64,000 nucleotides of DNA from Marimonas arenosa (GTDB lineage: Bacteria; Pseudomonadota; Alphaproteobacteria; Rhodobacterales; Rhodobacteraceae): positions 248,001-312,000 of the forward strand of contig NZ_JANHAX010000002.1 in assembly GCF_030848945.1 (NCBI RefSeq), read 5' to 3'. Position numbers and translations under genes: made by a program. Positions 53,448-62,264 of this stretch are shown piece by piece (position 1 is the first letter of the stretch; each line of letters opens with the position of its first letter). The notes below the pieces were generated by a model. The model worked only from the letters and a program-made list of their open reading frames with translations. It was not told the origin of the DNA and did not search any database.

Positions 53448-53845
53448 GCCGGCGTCATCGCGGGGCTGTGTGCCTGCGTCATCGGGGCGATCCTTGTGGT
53501 GACACCGGTGTGACATGGTCCCAGAGGCCGATCAATGCGTTCCTTTTCCATCCTGCAGCGTGCTCTGGTGCCCTGCGGCCAACGGCGCGGGTCAACCGAA
53601 AATGCGCGGGACAGGCGGTTGCAGGCATGAGCGACAACCGGCCCGACGGTTCGGCGGGTATCATGGCCGCGCTTGAACCGCATTGCCGGTTTTGCTACCG
53701 GAAGATGTGGGATACCGGCATTTCCCTGCCAACCCTGCCCTTATCGCAGATGTGCCGGCCTGTCGTTTTCTGAAGGAATGGTCCGATTTTACAGAATCCC
53801 AGCGAGCGGAAAAGGCTGGTCACCGCTGCAGCACCGCATGTCCTC
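53448..53845. other. Gap upstream of the SGNH-like gene
   Basis: About 400 bases between divergent genes. Several short frames cross it but none looks like a protein. The last 60-70 bases may belong to the next gene (see there). No clear repeat seen. Confidence 0.5.
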
Positions 53846-54586
53846 GTGTTCGGTCACAGCCACATGCAGAGCATGCGTGCCGCCTATGACAAGGGCCAGC
53901 GGCCCGAGAACGCGAGGATCAGCTTCGTCGACGTGCACGAGCATCGGGCGCAATACGACAACCCGGAAACCGATACCCTGCCCAAGCTGCTGAAACATCT
54001 CGTCGCCGAGATCGATGCCGGTCCGGCGCCGGCCCTCTGGGTGTCGCGCATTGGCGGCAACGAACACAACATGCTGAGCCTGCTGGAACATGACCGGCCG
54101 ATCGATTTCATCCTGCCGGGGCACGAGCATCTGGGGTTGCAGGACGGCGCCGAGATCGTGACTTGCGCCTATATCCGGGAGGTCGTGTCAACGCGGCTGG
54201 AGCGCAACCTGAAATACCTGCCGGAGATTCTCGAATTCTGCCCGGTGCCGCTTATCCAGGTCCAGGCGCCGCCGCCGATTGGCGACACCGACCATATCCT
54301 GAACAACCTCGGGGCATTCGGAAAAAACCTCACCGGCACGCCTAGGATCGCGGCCAACGCGTTCCGCTGGAAAGTCTGGCGGTTGCAGTCGCAATTGACG
54401 GAAGAGTTCTGCCGTGGGCTCGAGGTTCCTTTCCTGGAAAACCCGGATCCGGTGTTCTCGGACGGTGGGTTTCTCCGGGACGATCTGCTGGGACGCGACC
54501 CGACGCACGGCAACCGGAAATACGGGCAGATCATGAACGACCTTATCGTGCAGATCGCACGCGGCGAGGCGGAGGTGCCTGCATGA
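53846..54586 (+). CDS. SGNH-like hypothetical protein paired with GSCFA gene
   Basis: About 246 residues from the GTG at 53846 (MFGHSHMQSMRAAYDK). The in-frame sequence before it reads LVTAAAPHVLVFGHSHMQ and is open back to about 53774 without an ATG or GTG, so the true start may be a rare codon or this one. FGHSHM recalls the Gly-x-Ser block of SGNH hydrolases, and VSRIGGNEHNM has the Asn/His elements. The ATGA overlap with the GSCFA gene shows that the pair is co-translated. Possibly both act on surface polysaccharide. Confidence 0.65.
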   Translation: MFGHSHMQSMRAAYDKGQRPENARISFVDVHEHRAQYDNPETDTLPKLLKHLVAEIDAGPAPALWVSRIGGNEHNMLSLLEHDRPIDFILPGHEHLGLQDGAEIVTCAYIREVVSTRLERNLKYLPEILEFCPVPLIQVQAPPPIGDTDHILNNLGAFGKNLTGTPRIAANAFRWKVWRLQSQLTEEFCRGLEVPFLENPDPVFSDGGFLRDDLLGRDPTHGNRKYGQIMNDLIVQIARGEAEVPA

Positions 54587-55662
54587 GCGAGCGCAAGACC
54601 CATTTCTATAGCAACCAGCCGGATTATGCCTTCTGGAGCCGCGCGGTCTCCCAAGTGCCCCCCGACCAGCTCAATCCGGTGATCTCGTTTCCGTTCCGGA
54701 TCGAGGCGCGGGAAAAGGTCGCCACGGCCGGAAGCTGTTTCGCCCAGCATATCGCGCGCAACCTCAAGCAGCGGGGCTTCAACTATTTCGTCGCCGAAAC
54801 CGCGCACCCGATCGGCAACATGGTCCGGGACCTGGCCGAGCGCCACAATTACGGCACGTTTTCAGCGCGCTACGGCAACATCTATACCACCCGCCAGCTG
54901 GTGCAACTTTTCGACCGCGCCTATGGCCGCTTCGTGCCGGCCGAGCCGAACTGGAGCGATGAGAGCGGGCGCTGGTACGATCCGTTCCGGCCCAGTATCG
55001 AGCCGGGCGGCTTTGCCTCGGAGGCCGAGCTTGTGGCCGACCGCGACCAGCATTTCGCCGCCGTGCGCCGGATGTTCGAAACGCTCGATGTGTTCGTCTT
55101 CACCCTCGGCCTGACTGAGTGCTGGCAGGCCCGGGCCGACGGGGCCGCCTTCCCGGTTTGTCCCGGCACCATCGCCGGCACCTACAGCGACACGGCCTAC
55201 GAATTCGTCAATCTCGCGGTCGACGACGTGGTTGGCGACCTGCGCGGGTTCCTCGACCGGCTGCGTCAGGTCAACCCGGCAGCGCGCGTCATCCTGACGG
55301 TGTCGCCGGTGCCGCTGGCAGCCACCGCCGAAGACCGGCATGTTCTGGTCTCGACCGTGCTGTCGAAGTCGGTGCTGCGGGTGGCTGCGGACGTGATCGA
55401 GCGGGAGTTCGAGCATGTCGGCTATTTCCCATCTTACGAGATCGTCACCAGTTCGGCCAATGCGCACCGCAACTTCGCCAAGGACCTGCGCTCGGTCACC
55501 GACGCGGCGGTCAATCACGTGATGTCGGTTTTCTTCTCCAGCGTGGTCGGCACCGGCGAAGCCCTGCCCGCGTCCGCCCCCGCCGCGGAAGAGGATTTCT
55601 ACGACCGGATGGAGGCTGCGGCGAAGGTCGTTTGCGAGGAAGAGGTGCTGAACCGCGACTGA
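54583..55662 (+). CDS. GSCFA-domain protein
   Basis: A 359-residue protein with the eponymous motif AGSCFAQHIARNL (about residues 48-60), then VFTLGLTECWQ (about 178-188) and VILTVSPVPLAAT (about 237-249). GSCFA domains are SGNH-hydrolase-like and presumed to act on carbohydrate esters, but their reaction is not proven. An intact gene; an alternative role as an O-acyl transferase is open. It overlaps the previous gene by 4 bases and lies 99 bases before pheS. Confidence 0.88.
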   Translation: MSERKTHFYSNQPDYAFWSRAVSQVPPDQLNPVISFPFRIEAREKVATAGSCFAQHIARNLKQRGFNYFVAETAHPIGNMVRDLAERHNYGTFSARYGNIYTTRQLVQLFDRAYGRFVPAEPNWSDESGRWYDPFRPSIEPGGFASEAELVADRDQHFAAVRRMFETLDVFVFTLGLTECWQARADGAAFPVCPGTIAGTYSDTAYEFVNLAVDDVVGDLRGFLDRLRQVNPAARVILTVSPVPLAATAEDRHVLVSTVLSKSVLRVAADVIEREFEHVGYFPSYEIVTSSANAHRNFAKDLRSVTDAAVNHVMSVFFSSVVGTGEALPASAPAAEEDFYDRMEAAAKVVCEEEVLNRD

Positions 55663-55761
55663 CGCGGGATTTGTGGCATGGGCAGGGGCGCGGCAGGTGC
55701 CCGTGGCCTTGCATTCCATCGGGTCTGTGATAGCAGGTGGCCGGAGAGACCGGAGGGCCCG

Positions 55762-56835
55762 ATGGACGATCTGCGTGAGAAATATATTGGCCTGATTGCC
55801 GACGCCGGCGACGAGGCCACGCTCGAGGACCTGCGGGTGCAGGCGGTGGGCAAGAAAGGCGAGATCAGCCTGCAAATGCGCTCGCTGGGGCAGATGTCGC
55901 CGGAAGAGCGGCAGGTGATGGGCCCGAAGCTCAACGCGCTGAAGGACGAGATCAACAGCGCCTTGGCCGCCAAGAAAGAGGCGCTGGAGGATGCGGCGCT
56001 GGATGAACGGCTGCGCGCGGAATGGCTGGACGTGACATTGCCGGCGCGCGACCGGCGGGCCGGTTCGATCCACCCCATTTCACAGGTCACCGAGGAAGTG
56101 ACCGCGATCTTCGCCGACATGGGGTTCTCGGTCGCCGAAGGTCCGCAGGTGGAAAGCGACTGGCACAATTTCGACGCGCTCAACATCCCCGGCCACCACC
56201 CGGCGCGGGCCGAGATGGACACGTTCTATATGCACCGCGCGGAAGGCGACGACCGGCCGCCGCACGTGCTGCGCACCCATACCTCGCCGGTGCAGATCCG
56301 CTCGATGGAACTCACGGGCGCGCCGATCCGGGTGATCTGCCCGGGCCGGGTGTACCGGGCCGATTACGACCAGACCCACACGCCGATGTTCCACCAGGTC
56401 GAGGGGCTGGCGCTGGATACCGATATCTCGATGGCCAACCTGAAATGGGTGCTGGAGGAATTCGTCAAGGCGTTCTTCGAGGTCGACGACGTCGAACTGC
56501 GCTTCCGCGCCTCGCATTTCCCGTTCACCGAACCCTCGGCCGAGGTCGATATCCGCTGTTCCTGGGAAGGTGGGCAGCTGAAGGTCGGCGAAGGCGACGA
56601 CTGGCTGGAAATCCTCGGCTCGGGCATGGTCCACCCCAAGGTGATCGCCGCCGGCGGGATCGACCCCAACGTCTATCAGGGCTTCGCCTTCGGCATGGGG
56701 ATCGACCGGATCGCGATGCTGAAATACGGCATTCCGGATCTGCGGGCGTTCTTCGATTCCGACCTTAGGTGGCTGCGGCATTACGGGTTTGCCTCGCTGG
56801 ATGTGCCGACGCTGCATGGGGGGCTGTCGCGGTGA
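55762..56835 (+). CDS. pheS: Phenylalanyl-tRNA synthetase alpha subunit
   Basis: A 357-residue PheS. The N-terminal coiled coil covers about 1-85. Class II core motifs are [65 protein letters not shown] and [22 protein letters not shown] (each as landmark). It joins phenylalanine to tRNA-Phe as an alpha2-beta2 enzyme with PheT, whose gene starts 1.75 kb downstream, an unusual distance. A GTGA junction overlaps the following broken gene. Confidence 0.97.
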   Translation: MDDLREKYIGLIADAGDEATLEDLRVQAVGKKGEISLQMRSLGQMSPEERQVMGPKLNALKDEINSALAAKKEALEDAALDERLRAEWLDVTLPARDRRAGSIHPISQVTEEVTAIFADMGFSVAEGPQVESDWHNFDALNIPGHHPARAEMDTFYMHRAEGDDRPPHVLRTHTSPVQIRSMELTGAPIRVICPGRVYRADYDQTHTPMFHQVEGLALDTDISMANLKWVLEEFVKAFFEVDDVELRFRASHFPFTEPSAEVDIRCSWEGGQLKVGEGDDWLEILGSGMVHPKVIAAGGIDPNVYQGFAFGMGIDRIAMLKYGIPDLRAFFDSDLRWLRHYGFASLDVPTLHGGLSR

Positions 56836-57289
56836 GCAGTGCTCTGCTTTGGTTGGGTGGACTGGCGCTTTCAGTGGTTGGGTTTATGGTTGGGCGGTCT
56901 GTGAGCGAGTCTGAGAAGATCCTTGCAGAAAAACGCCGTGTCTATGAGGAATTCCTTAGGGAATGCCCAAAGCCGAATGACGCATACTCCAAAGACCCGT
57001 TCATAGAAACGAGGCGTTTTACAAGGTAAACAGCGCACTCTTGCTATATTGTTCAACCAACGTGGCGATCGCAGTCAGGCACTATTTGGATGCTTTTGTG
57101 GCAGCGGCTGATGTTCTTACACCGGAAAGCCCTGCACTTCATGAAGAGTTCAAGAAGGTGTCGCGAGCCTACAATGACGTAGTTCTAGAGATGAAAAGAG
57201 ACGCACTCGGATGGTCTGCTTTTGGCTATCGTGGTGAAAGTAGACTTCCAAAAAGCAACAGGGAGTCCGAAAGGGGAAACCAATCATGA
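56832..57289 (+). pseudogene. Frameshifted membrane-anchored hypothetical gene
   Basis: From the GTG at 56832 the frame reads [20 protein letters not shown] (membrane helix) and a charged helix, then stops at 57029. The continuation is in another frame: after ...KDPFIE the sequence reads NEAFYKVNSALLLYCSTNVAIAVRHY and on to the stop at 57289. Adding one A in the run GAAACG at about 57006-57011 restores a single frame of about 152 residues. It overlaps pheS by GTGA at one end and the pheT-like copy by ATGA at the other, so it was once a coupled operon member. A sequencing error or -1 frameshifting could also explain it. Confidence 0.7.
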
Positions 57290-57393
57290 AATTCACCCTC
57301 TCCTGGCTGAAAGATCACCTCGACACCACCGCTTCGGTGGACGAGATCGCCGAGGCGCTGACCGATCTCGGGCTCGAGGTCGAGCGCGCGTAG
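57286..57393 (+). pseudogene. Duplicated pheT 5' fragment
   Basis: The 35-codon frame repeats the first 34 or so codons of pheT (58585 onward), beginning [14 protein letters not shown], with about five base differences over roughly 100 bases around codons 15-18. It ends in ERA-stop after GLEVE. Upstream bases (TCCGAA, GGGG) also agree with those before the real pheT, so the Shine-Dalgarno region was duplicated as well. Either remnant of a tandem duplication or of an insertion at the original pheT start. If translated it gives a 35-residue peptide. Confidence 0.85.
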
Positions 57394-57443
57394 GGTGGGC
57401 AATCTGCCCACCTTTGACGGGTGGGGTGGATGAATTATCCACC
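57394..57443. repeat. Two 7-5-7 palindromes in tandem
   Basis: GGTGGGC-aatct-GCCCACC (57394-57412) and GGTGGAT-gaatt-ATCCACC (57425-57443). Same geometry and arm type as the copy at 47740-47758. They lie directly after the truncated pheT copy and next to a toxin-gene remnant. They look like members of a dispersed palindromic repeat family. Confidence 0.7.
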
Positions 57444-57596
57444 TTATAATAGGCGTTTTGCGGCCCGATAGACCGCGCTCCGTTCGCGTTTGCTGATGGC
57501 GATGACTGCCACAGTGATGCGGGCGTCCTCGACCTAATCGACCAGCCGATACCCGGCGCTGCACGCTCGACTGCCCCTTTCCCGAATACGAAATCA
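57444..57596 (-). pseudogene. RelE/ParE-family toxin remnant
   Basis: On the minus strand the last 50 codons of a RelE/ParE-type toxin can be read: SAGYRLVD, an in-frame TAG, then VEDARITVAVIAISKRER and SAVYRAAKRLL before a TAA. This is the typical C-terminal beta-sheet and KRER/YRAA ending of the family. The N-terminal part is missing (a TGA precedes it) and no antitoxin is seen, so the gene is dead. Confidence 0.75.
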
Positions 57597-57848
57597 TAGT
57601 TTCTTGATCGCGATCAATTACGACCTAGGGTTGTTCGTTTAGACTGATCCTGCTGATTAAAGTTGGGGTCTGTTGCGTTGCGGCCTGTCGCAACGGACGG
57701 TCTGCCGCAATTCTGGGTGCCGGTTTCATTAGGCGCTAGAGGAAGCATCCAAGTTGACCCCGTTCTCCGCCCGTCGGCCGCCGGAGAAGCGATTGCGGCT
57801 CTTGCGGAAAGAGGCGCTGAACGGTGGTTTCAAGGAAAGGACAAAGCC
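57597..57848. other. Upstream region of the insert gene
   Basis: AT-rich bases 57597-57660 (TTGATCGCGATCAATT includes a palindrome, TTGATCGCGATCAA at 57604-57617) probably contain the promoter of the gene at 57849. The frame before the ATG is open but not protein-like at its start. Confidence 0.45.
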
Positions 57849-58439
57849 ATGAGCGACAAACTTTTAAAACAACTCGCGAGCGAAGAGTTCCGGGTATTCG
57901 TCAAGACCGTTCTGGATCGCAAGGCAGCACGGGGAAAAGAGGCGATCACCGCTCGTGCCGCAGAAGCGGTCGTGTCGGGCAAATCCGCCACGATTCGGGT
58001 GTCGATTGACCACGCACTGCTGACGCAACTGCGCGAACTGACCTCAGAACTCAGAGACGAGATCGAGCCTAAATTGGGATCCACGCTGCGCAAGCTCAAG
58101 GCCGCGGGCACCAAGGTGTTTGACGCCGGGGCGTCCGGTTCGAAGGCCGCCGCCCGGCGTGCCGAGCTGGCGAAGGCGGCGGAAACGCCCGAAGCGTGGG
58201 CCGCCTACTGGGACAGGCCCATGATCGATCCCATTACCGGTGGCTGCATCGTCGCCTGCATCGTCGTCTGCGGCATGATCATCGTCTGGATCGTGGTGGA
58301 AGAGTGCTTTCCTGCCCCCGCCCCGCCGCCAACGCCGACCCCTCCGCCCCCTCCCGAGGAGGAATGTGTCGAAGTCGAGGTTCCGGTCGAAACCGAGGTC
58401 TGTGAGGAGGAATGCGAAGAGCAGTGCCCGGACGACTAG
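57849..58439 (+). CDS. Single-pass membrane protein with Pro-rich and Cys/Glu tail
   Basis: A 196-residue protein of unknown family. Residues 1-130 are soluble, charged and helical (LLKQLASEEFRVFVKTVLDRKAARG, landmark LASEEFRVFVKTVLD). A membrane helix follows (CIVACIVVCGMIIVWIVV, about 137-155), then PAPAPPPTPTPPPPP and a very acidic end with six cysteines or so in ECVEVEVPVETEVCEEECEEQC. The ATG at 57849 has AAGGAAAGG upstream. It lies inside the segment separating pheS from pheT. The acidic, cysteine-containing tail could bind metal or be exposed outside the membrane; neither is shown. Confidence 0.65.
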   Translation: MSDKLLKQLASEEFRVFVKTVLDRKAARGKEAITARAAEAVVSGKSATIRVSIDHALLTQLRELTSELRDEIEPKLGSTLRKLKAAGTKVFDAGASGSKAAARRAELAKAAETPEAWAAYWDRPMIDPITGGCIVACIVVCGMIIVWIVVEECFPAPAPPPTPTPPPPPEEECVEVEVPVETEVCEEECEEQCPDD

Positions 58440-58584
58440 GGACGGCGCGCCGGTCTGTCGCGGGGGTGCGGTTGCGGGAATTCGGGCGTCCTGACGGTTT
58501 TGCGTTCTGGACGCCCGCACTTCCCCCCTTTCGTAGTTTCCATTAAGAAGCCTGCGACACGCATTTCCGAAGGGGCCGACTGGC

Positions 58585-60981
58585 ATGAAATTCACCCTCT
58601 CCTGGCTGAAAGATCACCTCGACACCGAGGCGTCGGTTGACGAGATCGCCGAGGCGCTGACCGATCTCGGGCTCGAGGTCGAGGAGATCATCAACCCGCT
58701 CGACAAGCTCAAGGGCTTCACCCTCGGCAAGGTGCTGAAGGCCGAGCAGCACCCGGATGCCGATCGCCTGCGCGTCTGCATGGTCGAAACCGACGAGGGC
58801 GAGAAACAGATCGTCTGCGGCGCGCCCAACGCGCGCGAGGGCATCACCGTGGTGATCGCCAAGCCGGGCGATTACGTGCCGGGCATCGACCTGACGCTGA
58901 AGGTCGGCAAGATCCGCGGCGTCGAAAGCCACGGCATGATGGCCAGCGAACGCGAGATGGAACTCAGCGACGAGCACAGCGGCATCATCGAACTGCCGAG
59001 CGGTGAGGTCGGCGACAGCTTCGTCGAGTGGCTCAAGCAAAACGCGCCCGAGAAGGTCGACCCGGTGATCGACATCGCCATTACCCCCAACCGGCAGGAC
59101 GCGCTGGGCGTGCGCGGCATTGCCCGCGACCTGGCGGCGCGCGGCCTTGGCACGCTGAAACCCGCCAAGACGGCGCAGATCGACGGCGAATTCCCCAGCC
59201 CGATCAAGGTCAGCATCGACGACGACACCCGCGATGGCTGCTACGTTTTTGCCGGGCGCCTGATCCGGGGCGTCAAGAACGGCCCCAGCCCGAAATGGCT
59301 GCAGGACCGTCTGCGCGCCATCGGGCTGCGGCCGATCTCGGCGTTGGTCGATATCACCAACTTCTTCACCTTCGACCAGAACCGTCCGCTGCACGTGTTC
59401 GACGCCGACAAGGTCAAGGGTGATCTGCGGATTCACCGGGCCAAGGGCGGCGAAACACTCGTCGGCCTCGATGAGAAGGAGTACACCTTCAGCGAAGGCC
59501 AGATCGTGATTTCCGATGACGAGGGCATCGAGAGCATCGCCGGGATCATGGGCGGGCTCGCCACCGGCTGCACCGAGGAGACCACCAACGTCTTCCTCGA
59601 AGCCGCCGTATGGGACCATATCCAGATCGCCTATACGGGACGGGCGCTGAAAATCAATTCCGACGCGCGCTATCGCAACGAACGCGGCATCGACCCGGCG
59701 TTCAACATGCCGGCGATCGAGCTGGCGACGCAGATGATCATCGAACTTTGCGGCGGCGAGCCGTCGAGCGTGGTGGTGGCGGGCGAGGTGCCGAAAGTCG
59801 ACCGCGCCTACAAGCTCGACCCGGCGCGGGTGATCAGCCTGGTCGGCATGGAGATTCCCGAAAGCGAGCAGCGTCAGACCCTGACCAAGCTGGGCTTCCG
59901 GCTGGAGGGCAACATGGCGCATGTGCCGAGCTGGCGGCAGGACGTGCAGGGCGAGGCCGACCTGGTGGAGGAAGTGGCGCGGGTGGCGTCGCTGACCAAG
60001 CTCAAGGGCATCCCGATGAAGCGGATGCAGGACGGGGTGCCGAAGCCGATCCTGTCGCTGCACCAGCGGCGCGAGCAGGCCGCAAGGCGGATGGCGGCGG
60101 GGCTGGGGTACAACGAATGCGTGACCTATTCTTTCATCGACAGGGCCAGCGCCACGTTGTTCGGCGGCGGCGACGATGCGACGATGCTGGAAAATCCGAT
60201 CTCGTCGGAAATGAGCCACATGCGGCCCGACCTGCTGCCCGGCCTGTTGCAGGCGGCGGCGCGCAACCAGGCGCGCGGGATGATGGACCTGGCGCTGTTC
60301 GAAGTCGGCCCGGCCTTCCACGGCGGCGAGCCGGAGGAACAGCATTTGCAGGTCGCGGGTCTTCTGGTCGGACGAACTGGGCCCAAGGACGTGCACGGTT
60401 CGGCGCGGACGGGTGACCTCTATGACGCCAAGGCCGATGCCGAGGCGGTGCTGTCGGCGCTGGGAGCACCCGCCAAGGTGCAGATCCTGCGCGACGGGCC
60501 GGCCTGGTGGCACCCGGGACGCCACGGCAAGATCTGCCTTGGGCCGAAGAAGGTGCTGGGCATCTTCGGCGAGCTGCACCCCAAGGTGCTGAAGGCGATG
60601 GATGTGAAGGGCCCGGCGGTGGCCTTCACCATCTGGCCCGATGACATCCCCGCGTCGCGCAAGCAGAACGCCACGCGACCGGCGCTGGAGGTCAGCGATT
60701 TGCAGGCGGTGGAACGTGATTTCGCCTTCGTGGTGAACGCGGATGTCGAGGCGTTGACTCTTGTCAACGCCGCGGCGGGCGCCGACAAGGCGCTGATCGA
60801 GAGCGTGCGGGTGTTCGACGAGTTCATTGGTGGGGCGCTGGGCGATGGGAAGAAATCGCTTGCCATCACCGTAAGGCTGCAGCCGCATGGCGAGACCCTT
60901 AAGGATGCCGACATCGAGGCGGTGGCGGCGAAGATCGTCGAGAAAGTGACCAAGGCCACCGGTGGCACGTTGCGCGGGTGA
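58585..60981 (+). CDS. pheT: Phenylalanyl-tRNA synthetase beta subunit
   Basis: A 798-residue PheT of normal length. The N-terminal tRNA-binding domain has HPDADRLRVCMVETDEGEKQIVCGAPN (landmark HPDADRLRVC), then B3/B4 editing domain PNRQDALGVRGIARDLAA, the B5 region NSDARYRNERGIDP and the C-terminal anticodon-binding part ERDFAFVVNADVE. It forms the alpha2-beta2 enzyme with PheS. A second copy of its 5' end lies 1.3 kb upstream. Confidence 0.97.
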   Translation: MKFTLSWLKDHLDTEASVDEIAEALTDLGLEVEEIINPLDKLKGFTLGKVLKAEQHPDADRLRVCMVETDEGEKQIVCGAPNAREGITVVIAKPGDYVPGIDLTLKVGKIRGVESHGMMASEREMELSDEHSGIIELPSGEVGDSFVEWLKQNAPEKVDPVIDIAITPNRQDALGVRGIARDLAARGLGTLKPAKTAQIDGEFPSPIKVSIDDDTRDGCYVFAGRLIRGVKNGPSPKWLQDRLRAIGLRPISALVDITNFFTFDQNRPLHVFDADKVKGDLRIHRAKGGETLVGLDEKEYTFSEGQIVISDDEGIESIAGIMGGLATGCTEETTNVFLEAAVWDHIQIAYTGRALKINSDARYRNERGIDPAFNMPAIELATQMIIELCGGEPSSVVVAGEVPKVDRAYKLDPARVISLVGMEIPESEQRQTLTKLGFRLEGNMAHVPSWRQDVQGEADLVEEVARVASLTKLKGIPMKRMQDGVPKPILSLHQRREQAARRMAAGLGYNECVTYSFIDRASATLFGGGDDATMLENPISSEMSHMRPDLLPGLLQAAARNQARGMMDLALFEVGPAFHGGEPEEQHLQVAGLLVGRTGPKDVHGSARTGDLYDAKADAEAVLSALGAPAKVQILRDGPAWWHPGRHGKICLGPKKVLGIFGELHPKVLKAMDVKGPAVAFTIWPDDIPASRKQNATRPALEVSDLQAVERDFAFVVNADVEALTLVNAAAGADKALIESVRVFDEFIGGALGDGKKSLAITVRLQPHGETLKDADIEAVAAKIVEKVTKATGGTLRG

Positions 60982-61043
60982 ATAGCGGCGTGCCGCCCAC
61001 CCCTTGAAGTTCGCCGGACGGGCCCGGCCCGGGAGGAAAACGC

Positions 61044-61685
61044 ATGTATGAAACGCGCGAAGCGGCCGGAGAGGTGCTGGCGGAGGCGGTGGCCGCGCTG
61101 GATCTGACAGACCCAGTCGTGTTTGCCCTGCCGCGCGGCGGGGTGCCTGTGGCCCTGCCGGTGGCGAAGGTGTTGGGCGCACCGCTGGACCTGATGCTGG
61201 TGCGCAAGATCGGTTTGCCGATGCAGCCCGAACTGGCAGCGGGCGCGTTGGTCGACGGGCCGCCCGAGCATATCGTCTGGAATGAGTTCGTGTTGAGCGC
61301 GTCCGGTCTGTCGGAGGCCGACCTGCAGGACATCGTGATCGAGGAACGGGCCAAGAATGCGGACCGCCGGCGGCTGTGGCTGAAAGGCCGCGCGCCGATC
61401 GATGTGACGGGCCGCAGCGCGGTGGTGGTGGATGACGGCATCGCCACCGGTGCGACGATGAAAGCGGCGCTCAAGGGCCTGCGTGAGCGCGGGCCGAAAG
61501 AGATCGTGCTGGCGGTGCCGGTGGCCGCGGCCGACACGCTCGAGGAGATGCGGACGTTGGCGGAGTACGTGGTCTGCCCACTGGTGCCAGACTATTTTCG
61601 TGCGGTGGGGCTGCACTACCGCAAGTTCGGCCAGGTAGCGGATGACGAGGTGGCCGCCATGATGGCCGCACAGAACAAGGAGTGA
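61044..61685 (+). CDS. Phosphoribosyltransferase-family protein
   Basis: A 213-residue type I PRTase-like protein: FALPRGGVPVALPVAKVLGAPLDLMLVRKIGLP and the PRPP-binding loop VVVDDGIATGATMKAAL (about residues 128-144). The enzyme moves phosphoribose but substrate is undefined; such proteins are often annotated only as 'phosphoribosyltransferase'. GGGAGGA precedes the ATG. It is followed at 3 bases by a YtoQ-type gene. Confidence 0.87.
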   Translation: MYETREAAGEVLAEAVAALDLTDPVVFALPRGGVPVALPVAKVLGAPLDLMLVRKIGLPMQPELAAGALVDGPPEHIVWNEFVLSASGLSEADLQDIVIEERAKNADRRRLWLKGRAPIDVTGRSAVVVDDGIATGATMKAALKGLRERGPKEIVLAVPVAAADTLEEMRTLAEYVVCPLVPDYFRAVGLHYRKFGQVADDEVAAMMAAQNKE

Positions 61686-61688
61686 AAC

Positions 61689-62138
61689 ATGACGTTGAAG
61701 GTCTATCTGAGCGGGGAAATCCATACCGATTGGCGTGAGCAGATCGTCGAGGGGGCCAAAGCACTGGATGTCGAATTCAGTGCACCGGTGACGGATCATG
61801 ACGCGAGCGACGATTGCGGCGTGGCCATCCTCGGGACCGAGGAGAACAAGTACTGGCATGACCACAAGGGTGCGATGGTGAACGCGATCCGGACCCGCAA
61901 AGGGATCGCCGAGGCCGATGTCGTGGTGGTGCGATTTGGCGAGAAATACCGCCAGTGGAATGCTGCGTTTGACGCAGGCTATGCTGCGGCACTGGGCAAG
62001 TCGCTGATCATCCTGCAACTTCCCGAGCATGACCACGCGCTGAAGGAAGTTGACGCCGCCGCGCTGGCGGTGGCGCGCGAGCCGGTTCAGGTGGTGGAGA
62101 TCCTGCGCTATGTGCTGACCGGGAAACTGCCGGGCTGA
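61689..62138 (+). CDS. YtoQ family protein
   Basis: A 149-residue protein of the YtoQ family, related to nucleoside deoxyribosyltransferases: LKVYLSGEIHTDWREQIVEG, FSAPVTDHDASDDCGVAILG, ADVVVVRFGEKYRQWNAAFDAGYAAALGK (landmark EKYRQWNAAFDAGYAAA). Function not established. It is co-transcribed with the phosphoribosyltransferase, so a nucleotide- or sugar-phosphate-related reaction is plausible. Confidence 0.85.
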   Translation: MTLKVYLSGEIHTDWREQIVEGAKALDVEFSAPVTDHDASDDCGVAILGTEENKYWHDHKGAMVNAIRTRKGIAEADVVVVRFGEKYRQWNAAFDAGYAAALGKSLIILQLPEHDHALKEVDAAALAVAREPVQVVEILRYVLTGKLPG

Positions 62139-62264
62139 CCCGTTTCGGGGTCTCACAGACCCGCGGTCGGCTGCAGCGGGGCGAGGGCGCGCGCCTTCGT
62201 GTTTTGGGGCCGCGTGGCCCCGCTTCGCTGGTGACGCAGTGCGGCATCGGTCCAGGGAAAGCCG

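Noticed and set aside
58543..61182. 879-codon open frame on the minus strand opposite pheT
   Set aside because: It mirrors pheT codon by codon, is rich in His/Arg/Asp as shadows are, and has no motif.
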